Shown here: positions 19,713 to 29,737 of the stretch, in pieces
Position numbering within the stretch: position 1 is the stretch's first letter
How the letters are laid out: every line of letters begins with the position of its first letter
From: Coffea arabica
Taxonomy: Eukaryota; Streptophyta; Magnoliopsida; Gentianales; Rubiaceae
Direction: 5' to 3'
DNA length: 64,000 bases
Assembly: GCF_036785885.1 (NCBI RefSeq)
Contig: NC_092316.1
Location: 51,903,001 to 51,967,000, forward strand
Program-made: the position numbers and the translations under genes
Notes under the pieces: model-generated
Database searches by the model: none
Told to the model about the DNA's origin: nothing
Seen by the model: only the letters and a program-made list of their open reading frames with translations

Positions 19713-20192
19713 GGATAAATTACATATAACCCCCTATGATTTCATCTATTGCCACGTGTCCTCCCTAAAGTTTCAAAATATTCATTTCATCCCTCTATAA
19801 TTTTATGTAAAGTGAAAATTTGACAAAAAAAAAATAGTCTATGTAACGTAGTTAGTTGAAATACCGATAGTGTTCTTACTTAAATGTTAAATCAATCGAC
19901 GGCTTAACCACCTTGTATAAAAGCACAGAGAGATTATGAGGATAAATTAAAAAAAAATCATAACGGGGTAAAGTGGATATTTATACAAACTATAAGGGAA
20001 TTATACGGATATTAAAATTTTATCGTACGCGCTTTTAAAGTGCATTTAGTATATAAACGCCGTAACTGATTGTGCATTTTGTTCATTTTTCATTTTACAT
20101 AAAATCACAGAGGGGTTATGTAGGTATTTTAAAACCTTAGAGAGATCAGCTGGGATGATGTAAAACCATAGGGGATAATAAGTAATTTATCC
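19713..20192. mobile_element. Mutator-like MITE (480 bp)
   Basis: The ends form a terminal inverted repeat: GGATAAATTAC at 19713 and GTAATTTATCC ending at 20192, with the similarity continuing inward through an ATAACCCCCTATGATTT-like segment. Flanking 9-mers (19704-19712 and 20193-20201) match at 7 of 9 positions, suggesting an old 9-bp target duplication. There is no coding capacity, so this is a non-autonomous element. Confidence 0.65.
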
Positions 20193-21406
20193 AAAAATAA
20201 ACTAATGAAAAGGGAGGAAACAAACTAATTTTGAGCTAACAATGCGTGTGCCAAGCAAAGAATAAAGCCCCTACAACTAATGGCCCTAATCTAACACTTC
20301 TTTTTTCTTTTTCATCACAAAGGGGGAAAAAAGAAATGGGTACTAAGTGTTAATTAATGATGTGATAGAAGTAATGATCATAATCATGTTACTCACCTAA
20401 AAAAATAAAACTTGATTTTGATCATTTTATGTACATCTAGTGTGTAATTTTGCTTTTCTTGGTCATAGTTTCTCGGGACAAGTTGTCTGTTAAATCTTCA
20501 AAAGCTACCCAAGAACATTCCCTTCTGGTATAATGCAACTTCCAACAAATTATAAGGAGCTATCGATTTCATGACGATACATTACATTAGAAGTCACATT
20601 CATTGAGTTACCAACCACTACTATAAACCTATATTCTTACAAAACCTTATCATAGCTCGTCAACAATTAATTCTCTAAAAGTAAAACTTATCATTCCCTA
20701 CATATATATATATCTAGAAGCCGTTTGTACTACTTCAAAAAAAAATTCATCCTCTCATTTGACCTTGTCAACGAAAAGGAATCAAGCCTGTTTATTTTCT
20801 AGAATTTTTGTAAAGAAATGTATTACAACAATGTAATGTACGTGAGATAGAAAGGTGATTGAAAAATATAGTCGTGACTGAAAAACGTAAAAATTTATTG
20901 AGAAAAAATATCAATCCAAACAAGGCATATCATAGGCTACTTTCGTTTGCCTCGGAGAGGAAAGGGGGGAATAGAGGTATTTCATTCTCACCGAAAGAGT
21001 AATAAATAAGTGAATGAGCCTTTTTGACGTTGGTGAGATAAGCCAACCTCTCCAAACACTTTCTGTTGCCCTAAATTTATTTCCACAAAAAGAAATGGAA
21101 TTAGTTTGATTTGGTAGGTCTGTTTCACGCCCATGCTTTTATTGATTAGTGGTTTTGGACTGCTTTGACTAGGGTTAAAATTCCAGGCATGAAGTCAAGT
21201 CAGGGGCATTCACTTACTGATTAATCAAAGGTATTCAATGATCGATACGCGTAACATTTGTACGTGTTAATTCTTGTAGATACAATTAATGGCTATTTTA
21301 GAACTTCGGTATTTAATATGACAAAGACTCCTCCTTTGTAACGTATGGTCACGGGCTGGTTTTGAAGCATTAACATCCAAGAAAGTCGAGAAAAGAAATC
21401 ACACCT
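20193..21406. other. Gene-free spacer with a decayed MITE copy
   Basis: No gene found. At 20790-20927 lies a reverse-orientation copy of the TTTGGATTG/CAATCCAAAC MITE family: read on the minus strand it shows 'tttttcaatcacctttctat' and 'ctcacgta', and it ends on the plus strand in 'caatccaaac'. The rest is AT-rich spacer with a short (TA)n at about 20702-20712. Confidence 0.45.
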
Positions 21407-21420
21407 AGTCCTCCAACACT

Positions 21421-21621
21421 CCCTACAGCAGGTAAGTCTGGTCTGACGGTAGTTCAGTTCTCATTCGATTTCTGCGATTCAATTGAGTCACCTCTTAGAG
21501 TAGGCTCCTTCCCATCCGATTTCTGCGATTCAGTTGAGTCACCTCTTAGAGTAGGCTCCCTTCTTTGAATAGGAGTAGGTTAGATGTGACGTTACGTTAA
21601 AAAAAAAAAAAAAAAAAAAAA
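21421..21621 (+). mobile_element. SINE-like retroposon, copy 1
   Basis: A 200-bp unit with a long 3' poly(A) tail (21599-21621) flanked by a perfect 14-bp target site duplication, AGTCCTCCAACACT, at 21407-21420 and 21622-21635. The body includes TGGTCTGACGG and GCGATTCAATTGAGTC, which resemble pol III A- and B-box sequences. It contains an internal tandem duplication of about 55 bp (ending 'cttagagtaggctcc' twice). Poly(A) plus an exact long duplication is the mark of LINE-driven retroposition. Confidence 0.8.
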
Positions 21622-21635
21622 AGTCCTCCAACACT

Positions 21636-23074
21636 GTTTCTTTTTGTTTCTTCACTTCCCTTTCCTCCCCAAGTCGTCCTCATACCCTTCTCACCCCAAA
21701 ATTAAACTACCGGATTCAGAATTCGAACAAAGCCCTCAAACACAAACAGTCATCTCTCAAAATTCAATTGTATATACGTCACCAATCTTTAACCTATTTG
21801 AAGACTTGGTAAAATTCAATTATGTTTTCACCCAATCTTCATTGCATTAGTCACAAAATTGGTAAAAACATTAAAATGTAAGAAAAGTCTTAGGATCCAT
21901 TGTGGTAGTTTACCCTGTAAATTACTTCCAAAATTTTCTTACTTTTGGCCATGGACATTGGACAGCAGCCAGCAGGATGGATCAAGAAGTCAACATAGTG
22001 AGGCAATGCTGGCTAAGAATTCAAGGCCAACCAAGCTAGACAATTGACCAGAGTCGTAGATAATCATGTGTTGATGGTTCTTTCTTCATACACATCACCC
22101 TTGAAGCAAGTCAACAGAATTGAATTCCAGGACAATAACGCCAACAATTAATCGCAAGGGCCAACAGGAGATTATTGTTATTCCTGTAGCATGACAGTTT
22201 TTTCCATGAACAAACTTTACACACCTCAGCACATTTAATATTTACCTGTGAAATATATTATAGTCTGGTGATTCTGAGAAGTGAGACGTCCCCTCTCACT
22301 TCTCCTTCAAAGTTCAAACACAACATCAAAGTCAGAACGGTCCAGGCCCCGGTCTGGAGTCTGGACCACCATCAAGTAGCTGTCTCCTGGCCTCTACCTC
22401 TACAAAAAGCCTCGTGACAATGGAATATTGCACTATTTGTAAGTTGTGGTTCGGTGGAAATCGGTGGGGAAGAGAATTGGAATTCCCTCTCATATCCCGG
22501 AGAATTGGAATTCTGCAGAATGTTCGATCTTGGTGGCTATTTTATGTCGTCTCTTAGCTCATGATACTGATTTATCCTTTTCACATGCGCGCGCGCAGAC
22601 ACACACACATATATATATGTATGTATATATCCAAAAGCTGCTTCCTTAGCGACAAAATTTTTGTAATCAAGCTACATTACAATAGTTCTTTCATCCAAGA
22701 TCAAAATAGGCCATCATATTTTAGAAGATAAAAAGAATGATTTTGGTAGAAATGTTAATCAACAAGCGAACTTTGATGGACAAGGGCCCGAATGGGAACC
22801 AGGAAAACCGTTCAGGGTGGTTTTGTGTAAAATGCATGTAGCGTAATTTTGTCTGCACGCGACGTAACTCACTTTCAATAACATGTAATTATAGAATAAA
22901 ATTTTGTGAGCCCCATACATGGTATTAAAAACGAGGTACAAGATGAAATCTAACCCTTACATTTTTTTTTTTGGCCATGATTTCTGACCCTCTTCCAACT
23001 TTGATACCATAAATCCGATTACGCAGTGTCATTTATGTACCTTGGATGTTAGGACTCCTTAATTAACATCATCT
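21636..23074. other. Gene-free spacer between two SINE insertions
   Basis: No recognised gene. A compound microsatellite, (GC)n-(CA)n-(TA)n, sits at about 22587-22630. Short open frames here have no recognisable protein similarity. Confidence 0.4.
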
Positions 23075-23086
23075 GAATCCATGTGG

Positions 23087-23227
23087 TCTGATGGTCGTTC
23101 AGTCCCTGTCAGGTTCTTTCGACTCAGTTGGGCCACCCCTAGAGTAGGCTCCCCCCTTCCCTTCAGTGTAGGAGTAGGAGTGGGTTAACCTAAGTTAGAT
23201 GTGCCATTACGGCCAAAAAGAAAAAAA
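23087..23227 (+). mobile_element. SINE-like retroposon, copy 2
   Basis: Same family as the copy at 21421: TCTGATGGTCGTTCAG head, 'agagtaggctcc', 'gtaggagtagg', 'ttagatgtg' near the 3' end, then an A-rich tail. It is flanked by a perfect 12-bp target duplication GAATCCATGTGG (23075-23086 and 23228-23239). It lacks the internal 55-bp duplication of copy 1, so it is closer to the family's basic form. Confidence 0.8.
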
Positions 23228-23239
23228 GAATCCATGTGG

Positions 23240-24556
23240 ACGGTCCATTATGATGTGGAATAGACGTGGGACTTTACTGTAGTGATTCATTTCTTGGATA
23301 AGCCTCCGCTTCCCGGGTCTCACTGGTACAAAGTCGCTTTCGTCTCCTTCTGGACGTGCACGCTTAGCCGGGGGCTTCTCTCTTTGATAATTAACCACTA
23401 CAAGTTTTGATTGCCGGTGATAAATGGAAAGAAATTGTGCAAAGAGACATTATAACTCAAGTTCTAGGCACTCGTCCGATTGAATCCTTGTTCAATGTTA
23501 AAGCTGTCAAAGAATAATATTGAAGCAAATAACTCAAGTCCAAAAAATTAATCCACCCTTTTCATTCTTGAAATACACATAGAACGTCCGTCCGAGTTTT
23601 TTTTTTTTTGCCTTTTCGCTGTTGGGGCCTCTTCCACATGGCTCAAAAAGAGGGTTGTGACTTGTGTGTGGGTATGTCTTTATGCAAAAGAGGTGCAGAA
23701 TCTGTGTAATTCTTAATTATCCCAAATGAGGTCTAAAGCAGCCCTGTTGAAATCAAGAATTCCCTATATATATGTAACTCTTTTAATTTTCATAGTGTAA
23801 TCTATAGCAAATCAATCAGCCCATAAAAGGAACATTTGCCAACAAATTAACTTGTATATTTCTTCATGACATATTAAATGTGTGGACCTTATATTACTAA
23901 ACTCCGCTGGGAAGAAGGAAAAGCAAGTTAAAAGAACAAACAAAGCCCTCCCTTGTGGCATCTAACATGTCACATGTCCAATTAATAGCAAAGCAAAAAG
24001 GACCCATGAAATGTTTGATTTAGATAGATACTTAAACCGCATGCAAACTATAGATAGGAACGTCTAAGTATATTATATAACAGTTGGTGTAGTTACGTTG
24101 TAGAACATGTAAGCGGACTAACTAAAGAAAAGGGAAAAAATAATGGTTTTCATTTAATGCATATGATTATGAAAGCAATGATGGAAAGAAATTAGTCTCA
24201 TTCTCGTGTGGGTATCTTTATACCCTGGCATTGCGGCAAGGTAGGGCATCCGGGAAGAAAAGGGAAAAAAGGGTAGCCATGTTGTGTAGTTTTTGAGTAT
24301 GGTGGCTGGCTATTATGATGTTTGAACTTTTGATGATGCCAAGGAAGAATGCATTTCTCTCACAGCTCATTCTCTCACGCCTACCGCATAAAAGAATCAC
24401 TTTCTGGAGTCTTTTTTAAGATTTGGTACAGGGGATAGGGACTTTGCCACATCCTGTTTTTTTTTTTTTTTTTAGGTATAATGTACCTACAACATCGATC
24501 TTGCTGTTTTAGATTGATCCTTTTTTTTTTTCTTATATTTGAATAACAGAAAGTGC
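23240..24556. other. Gene-free spacer between SINE copies 2 and 3
   Basis: AT-rich sequence with several poly-T runs. A minus-strand open frame at about 23207-23393 has a charged, coding-like composition but is unrecognised and overlaps the SINE tail. No other gene or clear element was seen. Confidence 0.35.
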
Positions 24557-24798
24557 ATTTTTTTTTTCTCGGAAACGATAACTATTGTATAACTTAATCT
24601 ACCCTACACTAGGAGGTGAGGACGGAGCTAAGGAAGTCCAGGGTAACCCAGAGGGGATTGAATCATCACCGGACCAAACAAGTACACTACACACCCGGCC
24701 GAAATTTTTTTTAAGCCAAGCCACTTTAAATGTGGCATTTTGGTGGTGGGCAAGGGTTAATGGCTGAGTGGTGGCCATCAGCCCAAAGGCCGGTGGTT
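24557..24798 (-). mobile_element. SINE-like retroposon, reverse orientation
   Basis: A 242-bp unit with a poly-T run at its left end (the poly-A tail on the minus strand), flanked by a perfect 9-bp duplication AGAAAGTGC (24548-24556 and 24799-24807). On the minus strand it contains TGATTCAATCCCC, a B-box-like motif, and a 3' half 'tagtgtagggtagattaag' related to the tails of the copies at 21421 and 23087. The 5' head differs, so it may be a different subfamily. Confidence 0.65.
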
Positions 24799-24807
24799 AG
24801 AAAGTGC

Positions 24808-25066
24808 CTTTGAGGGTCCTGTTACATTAAGCTGACAGGAGAGCTTCTAGACAGGAGTTAAACATCCTGCTTGATAGACCAAAAGTTTTTCATATTTATT
24901 AGGGTCAGTCATAGTTTGCACCCCTGAATTAGTTTGGGATGGTCACACTTCGCATCCTCTAACTTTGGGAATGTATACTTCACCACCTCAAGTTAAGACC
25001 ATTGGTGGTTTCTAACGCCATCACTTCACTTGAACCCAAAATTTATCTTTCAAAATTAGAATTTAG
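24808..25066. other. Spacer with a possible MITE fragment
   Basis: The stretch from about 24900 ('gggtcagtcatagtttgcac') resembles the end of another small inverted-repeat element, but no matching right end was found. Confidence 0.25.
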
Positions 25067-26261
25067 TTAGGGTACGTTTGGTTCTATAGAATTAGAATTG
25101 AAATTCTATAGAATTGGAATTCCAAATTATTTCAATTCTTTTGTTTGGGAAATGCATAGAATTGATACGGAATTTATTTGGAATTCCAAATCCTTTGTTT
25201 GCATGAGAGAAGAATTCATTAGGAATTAGAATTGTTTTCATGAAACATTTGCTTACATAATTTTTTTTCTTTTTTCTATATAATAATTTTTTTTCCGTAC
25301 ATTTAGCTAATTTTTACTAAAGATTTAAAAGTAAAAATCAATTTGTGCCTTTAATAATTTATTTTTTCCCACTCGTATGTCAATTTCTTGGTGAACATTT
25401 CCAGAGTTAGGTTGTGCTAAGCACAGCATTAGCGAGACGTGTCAATCTGACTGCCTTCTTTTGTTCAACGTATGCTATAGATATTGGCATCCAACCAAAA
25501 CTGGACCTCACCCCCTTAAAAGTAAATCCCCAATGACACTAGCATATTTCTTAAACCATGGTAGAATACCAGTTAGTGAATTAGTCACAAATTACCTGAC
25601 CCAAGAAAATAGTGAAAAAGAAGACAAAATATACAAATCGACTTTTTTGGTGATAATCAAGTAGGGTAAAATTTATGACTCTACCAAAAAGTGTAGAATA
25701 GATCTCAATCATGAAGACAAAGTTCCGAGGCTTGTTTTTGTAACACAATATAACAAATACACGGCCGAACCTTTGTACTAATATTTACCAGCTTCTTTGG
25801 AGGAGATATTGGAAAATACAAAACTTAAGACTGTCAGATGACCAATTCACACACAGTCAAGTACTTGCTAAATAGAATAATATCTGTCATCCATTCTTTA
25901 GTGAGTGTGCATACTTGTGGAAGATAAAAACCAACAGAATATAGGAAGAGCACTTATACAAAATCTCCTTAACTTTGAAAAAGAATGCAAAGGTTCATGT
26001 AACTCAAGGACAAGTCAGGGCATCAACACAGGCAGCTATGTTAATCTCAATATCTAAAATGCTAGTTCATCAGACAAAAGATCCAATGTTCCATTCTTAT
26101 CATCTCAAAAACAGAGAAAATAGCTGAAATACTCTCTAGAATCTTTCTATAATCTTGTTTTGATCCATTACATAAAAAACAAAGAACTCATCAGAATTTA
26201 AAAAGTCATGGATACACGATGGAGTAGTAACAACTTCTACTTGCTCTACTTGGGCTTCCAG

Positions 26262-26462
26262 CAATCAGCTCAACTTCTTCTACAAAACAACTTCAACTGG
26301 AGATTACCAAAAAAATCAATTACCAATGCACATTTACCATCCAATTTGTTTCCTTGGTTCATTTGGTCAATAAACAAGTGCCCATTACATGATCCATTTC
26401 AGGAGTCCAAGTGAAATACCCTTTGCCTTTTCCTTTTGACTGAGATGTTGCTTCAGATGCCA
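26262..26462 (-). pseudogene. Myb/SANT-like ORF remnant of a PIF/Harbinger element
   Basis: On the minus strand an ATG at 26462-26460 opens a frame reading MASEATSQSKGKGKGYFTWT, continuing PEMDHVMGTCLL. This is the start of the plant Myb/SANT-like domain proteins encoded by PIF/Harbinger elements and their relatives (annotated as L10-interacting MYB-like proteins). A frameshift follows at about 26370: the next conserved stretch, DQMNQGNK, is in another frame, and similarity fades after it. The remnant is therefore non-functional. It supports the family assignment of the surrounding TIR element. Confidence 0.65.
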
Positions 26463-26935
26463 TATCTGAGGCAGATATGCACCAGAAAAACATCACAATG
26501 TCATGTTCTTAAGAACATATTTAATAGCTACTGCATTATAGAACTAAAAATGAAAGGCAAATATGCACCTGAAAAATTCATACATATGTTAAATGAAGAA
26601 AAACTCATTCAGTGCCAAGTAGGAGAAGAGGTCTCAGGAGTCAAGTAAGAGAATTTTAGAATGCAACCTACATCAGAGTAGGATATCAAACAGCCAATCG
26701 CAACCTAAATGAAAACTCCAACATCGTCATGTGACATGTTCTTCAGAAATAGACATTAGTACAACATATGAAAATGATCGACTGCTGAAAATAAGCTTAA
26801 GAAGCATTGAGAATGAGGATACAACACAAATCTCACAGGTTCTTAATATCTTCACAACTCATAGCACTTCTCCTGTTCAGTTATGAAAATGCATACCTAG
26901 AGTTAAGAGCTAATACATCATAGAATCACATGCAG

Positions 26936-27043
26936 GAATTCGGTGGTGGAGGCCATCGGAATGCGAGTTCATTTATGTTAGCCTCTACTGAGTTTAAGAA
27001 GTGGAAGGTTCATGGTGATGCCTTGACCAATGCGGCAATTTAG
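26936..27043 (+). pseudogene. Last-exon fragment resembling a DHHA1-domain protein
   Basis: A 36-codon open stretch directly after a good acceptor (catgcag) and ending in TAG. It contains GGGGHRNASSFML, then EFKKWKV. GGGHRNAASF-type motifs are the hallmark of the DHHA1 domain found in DHH phosphoesterases and related plant proteins. No upstream exon of such a gene was seen, so this is a detached gene piece inside the TIR element. The identity rests on one motif. Confidence 0.5.
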
Positions 27044-27560
27044 AATATTTTGTGCATGTCATGTAGATGGTGTAAGATGCTCTAATCATTGTTGATTCTA
27101 TTATCAATCCATGTGAATCAAATCCAACAGTAATCTATATAGATAGTACGTTAAAGTTTCTTCTGTTAGATTTTTTCCTGTTTAAAGAGAAGTAAGAACT
27201 TTTTCTTCTGTTACCTCCTAGAAGCATAGAAGCCATAACATTCTATGTTAAATCATTTGCAGAGTTGATCTGCTTAGTGTCTCGCAGGTAAAATCTGTCA
27301 AGAACAGAAGCAGCCTGAAAGTTGGGGCGCAGTCATGCTAAGTCGCTCAAAGTGTCACTTCAAGTGTTAATTCAAGCTCTAATTCGTATGCTCAAAGATT
27401 ATTCCGCTGCTCAAATTTAGATATCTTTGGTCTACTTTTTTTTCTTTTTTACAAAATAACCCACTTAATTTTTTTAAGTGATTATTATATTAATTTTTAC
27501 AGTTAAGATAAACTGAACTTTGTTGTATAACCATCTACTGCAAACTTTTCCATACCTCAG

Positions 27561-27955
27561 AGAACTCTGTCCCAGGGATTTTCAATTGATTCATTCTTTA
27601 CAGTCATAACTAAGCTTTCCAATCTGAAAAAGTTGTCATTAGTATCCCTGGGAATATGGGGACCATTGCCTGCCAAGGTTGATAGGCTTGATTTTCTAGA
27701 GGTGCTAAACATTAGTTCCAACTTCGTTCAGGGTGGCATCCCCCCAGAGATTGCCACATTCAAGAATCTGAAAAGTCTTGTTTTGGCTTATAATCTGTTA
27801 AATGGAAGTATTCCCGATCTGAAAGGCCTATCACAGCTTGAAGAGCTAGATATCAGTAACAATCCTCTTGGTCCTAAGTTTCCTTCTTTAGGCAACAACC
27901 TAGTACGTATCAATCTTAGGAGCATGGCTTTGAGATCCCAAATTCCTCTAGATTT
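27561..27955 (+). pseudogene. Fragment of a leucine-rich-repeat receptor-like kinase gene
   Basis: After an acceptor-like cctcag (ending 27560) the frame reads RTLSQGFSIDSFFTVITKL, then SLGIWGPLPAKVDRLDFLEV and further LRR units: LNISSNF, GGIPPEI, LKSLVLAYNLLNGSIPDLKG, LEELDISNNPLGPKFPSLGN. This closely matches the extracellular LRRs of plant inactive LRR receptor-like kinases of the At3g03770 type. Homology stops abruptly after LRSQIPLDF at about 27955, where AT-rich TIR-arm-like sequence begins. Signal peptide, transmembrane segment and kinase domain are all absent. The fragment has no internal stop codon, so it moved recently or has drifted little. Confidence 0.75.
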
Positions 27956-28628
27956 CATTCTAATTCTATCATTTCACACCCAAAATTTTTATGTCCAAAT
28001 CAATTAAAATATTTTATAACTTTAAAAAAATCCCCTGAAAATCATTTTTCATATGGGGTTCATATCCGGAAAATAATTTCACAACTACTCTCGACTAAAT
28101 ATAATTCAATGTGTGCAATCATCTAAAAATCGAAGCAAAGGAGAGCTTTTAGTTGTTACCTTCCGGACTGAAGAACCTAGTTCGTGAAAATTAAGCACGG
28201 GTAAGTAGAGAGCACTCGGAGCAGTCTTGCGATTGGTGAGGGACAGCCGGAGAAGCAAAAAGCGATGCCGGAGACGGTGGTGGAAGAGGCAAAATGTTAG
28301 GGTGGAGGTGAAGGCGATGACGCAGAGCAGAAGCAGTTGCGGTTGAGGAAAAGTGATCGAGAGAGAGGGCTGCTTACCTAGTTGACCCGATTTTAATTTT
28401 TTACCCACAAGATCCGCGTGTAGACCCGTTTCGCAGGATTTAGTTGTGGAATTGGAATTAGAATTCTTTTGGTCCAATAAAGAATTCAAATCATGGAATT
28501 GGACCCCTATAGAATTCAGATTCAATTCTAATTTTTTGACCGAAGTAGTATCCAAACAACAGATTTGGAATTGGGGCCCCAATTCCAGTTCTAAACCTCA
28601 ATTTCATGGGAAACCAAACATACCCTTA

Positions 28629-29057
28629 GCCTCTTATAAGTTATAGCCCAATGGTCGAGAATGAATCAAATTCTAAACTCTATACAATCTACTCTTAACA
28701 AATGAATGAAAACAACTGCTCCTCGAGTAGTTCATTCAATTCATGATAGAATTAATCACTTCCAATGCTTCTTAATCAACTCATTCATCCCTTTTGTTGA
28801 CCGATGAAACCATTTAGTTGAGTTGAGATTCAATGAGGATGTAGCTATTGTGAGCAGTATTAAGAAGGAAAATAGCAAAGTCACAAAACGCTTTGGTTTT
28901 GTTAACCACGAAAATACAATAGTAGTATTACTTAACATCATTCCTTTTGTCTAAAGTTTACACATACTTATGCGGTTTTCTAAAAGTATCAATGGTTGGA
29001 ATGTAACAATTCCAATTTTTTTTCTACATGTCTGGTACTCTCAAAATGAAAACGTCT
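28629..29057. other. Gene-free spacer between two transposons
   Basis: AT-rich sequence between the PIF/Harbinger element and the hAT element; no gene or further repeat recognised. Confidence 0.35.
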
Positions 29058-29065
29058 GTTACAAG

Positions 29066-29729
29066 TAGAGGTGGCAAATCAACCCACTTAACTAGATTTA
29101 CCCATACCCGCCCATGAATAGATGGGTATGGATATCTTAAATTTTTGTATATGGGTATATATTATTATTATTATTTGTTGATTTTATCTTATTATTTTAT
29201 TTTTTCTTAGTTTGTTAACTTGCTCATTTTTTAGCATTACCAATTTATGATAAATTTTAGCCTATTTTCTTATCTTTATAAAATGAAATTTTAAATTTAT
29301 ATATGAAAAAATGTTAGGAGTTCAAAATTTTTGGATTAAGTTTTATATTAATTTTTATAGTACTTAATTCAAATTTTTATATTCGTATTATTCAATTATT
29401 AAATAATAGGTAATTTTGTTACATAGAGTATAAATGAAAAAAATTGGTAATTAAGTTTATTGAACATTATAAGTAAATATTTAAAACTAATGATGGGTAC
29501 AAAGAGTGGTATAAATTGATAACTTAGTTTGCAAAAATGAATTTAAATGAGTTTGCAAAAAGTTAAAATAAATGAGTTATAAATGGGTAATTGGGTTACC
29601 CAATTCATTTTTTGACTTACCCATTTATACCCATCTAATTAAATGGGTATAAATGAGTTGACTCATTTATACCCATTATCCATTTTACCCAACCCAAACC
29701 TGCCCAAGTCACCCATTTTGACACCTCTA
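29066..29729. mobile_element. hAT-type non-autonomous element (664 bp)
   Basis: The ends TAGAGGTGGCAAA (29066) and TTTGACACCTCTA (ending 29729) form inverted repeats, and a perfect 8-bp target duplication GTTACAAG flanks them (29058-29065 and 29730-29737). Eight-bp duplications with TAGxGGTG ends are diagnostic of hAT elements. The inside is AT-rich with repeated 'acccatttatacccat' motifs in both orientations and encodes no protein. Confidence 0.85.
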
Positions 29730-29737
29730 GTTACAAG

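Larger units (their letters stand above)
25070..28625. mobile_element. PIF/Harbinger-type element carrying gene fragments (3556 bp)
   Basis: Terminal inverted repeats GGGTACGTTTGGTT at 25070 and AACCAAACATACCC ending at 28625, flanked by a TTA target duplication (25067-25069 and 28626-28628). TTA/TAA duplications and GGG..GTTTGG ends are typical of PIF/Harbinger. The TIR arms are extended (about 190 bp) and built from GAATTGGAATTC-like motifs. Inside are a decayed minus-strand Myb/SANT-like ORF of the kind PIF/Harbinger elements encode (26460 downward), a DHHA1-like gene fragment (26936-27043) and a fragment of a leucine-rich-repeat receptor gene (27561-27955). No intact transposase was found, so the element is probably non-autonomous. 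Whether the host fragments were captured or arrived by separate insertion is inference. Confidence 0.75.

Noticed and set aside
28106..28582. 158-codon minus-strand open frame at the right end of the PIF/Harbinger element
   Set aside because: It runs through the TIR arm and shows no recognised domain apart from a hydrophobic stretch. It may be a leader relic but cannot be called a gene.
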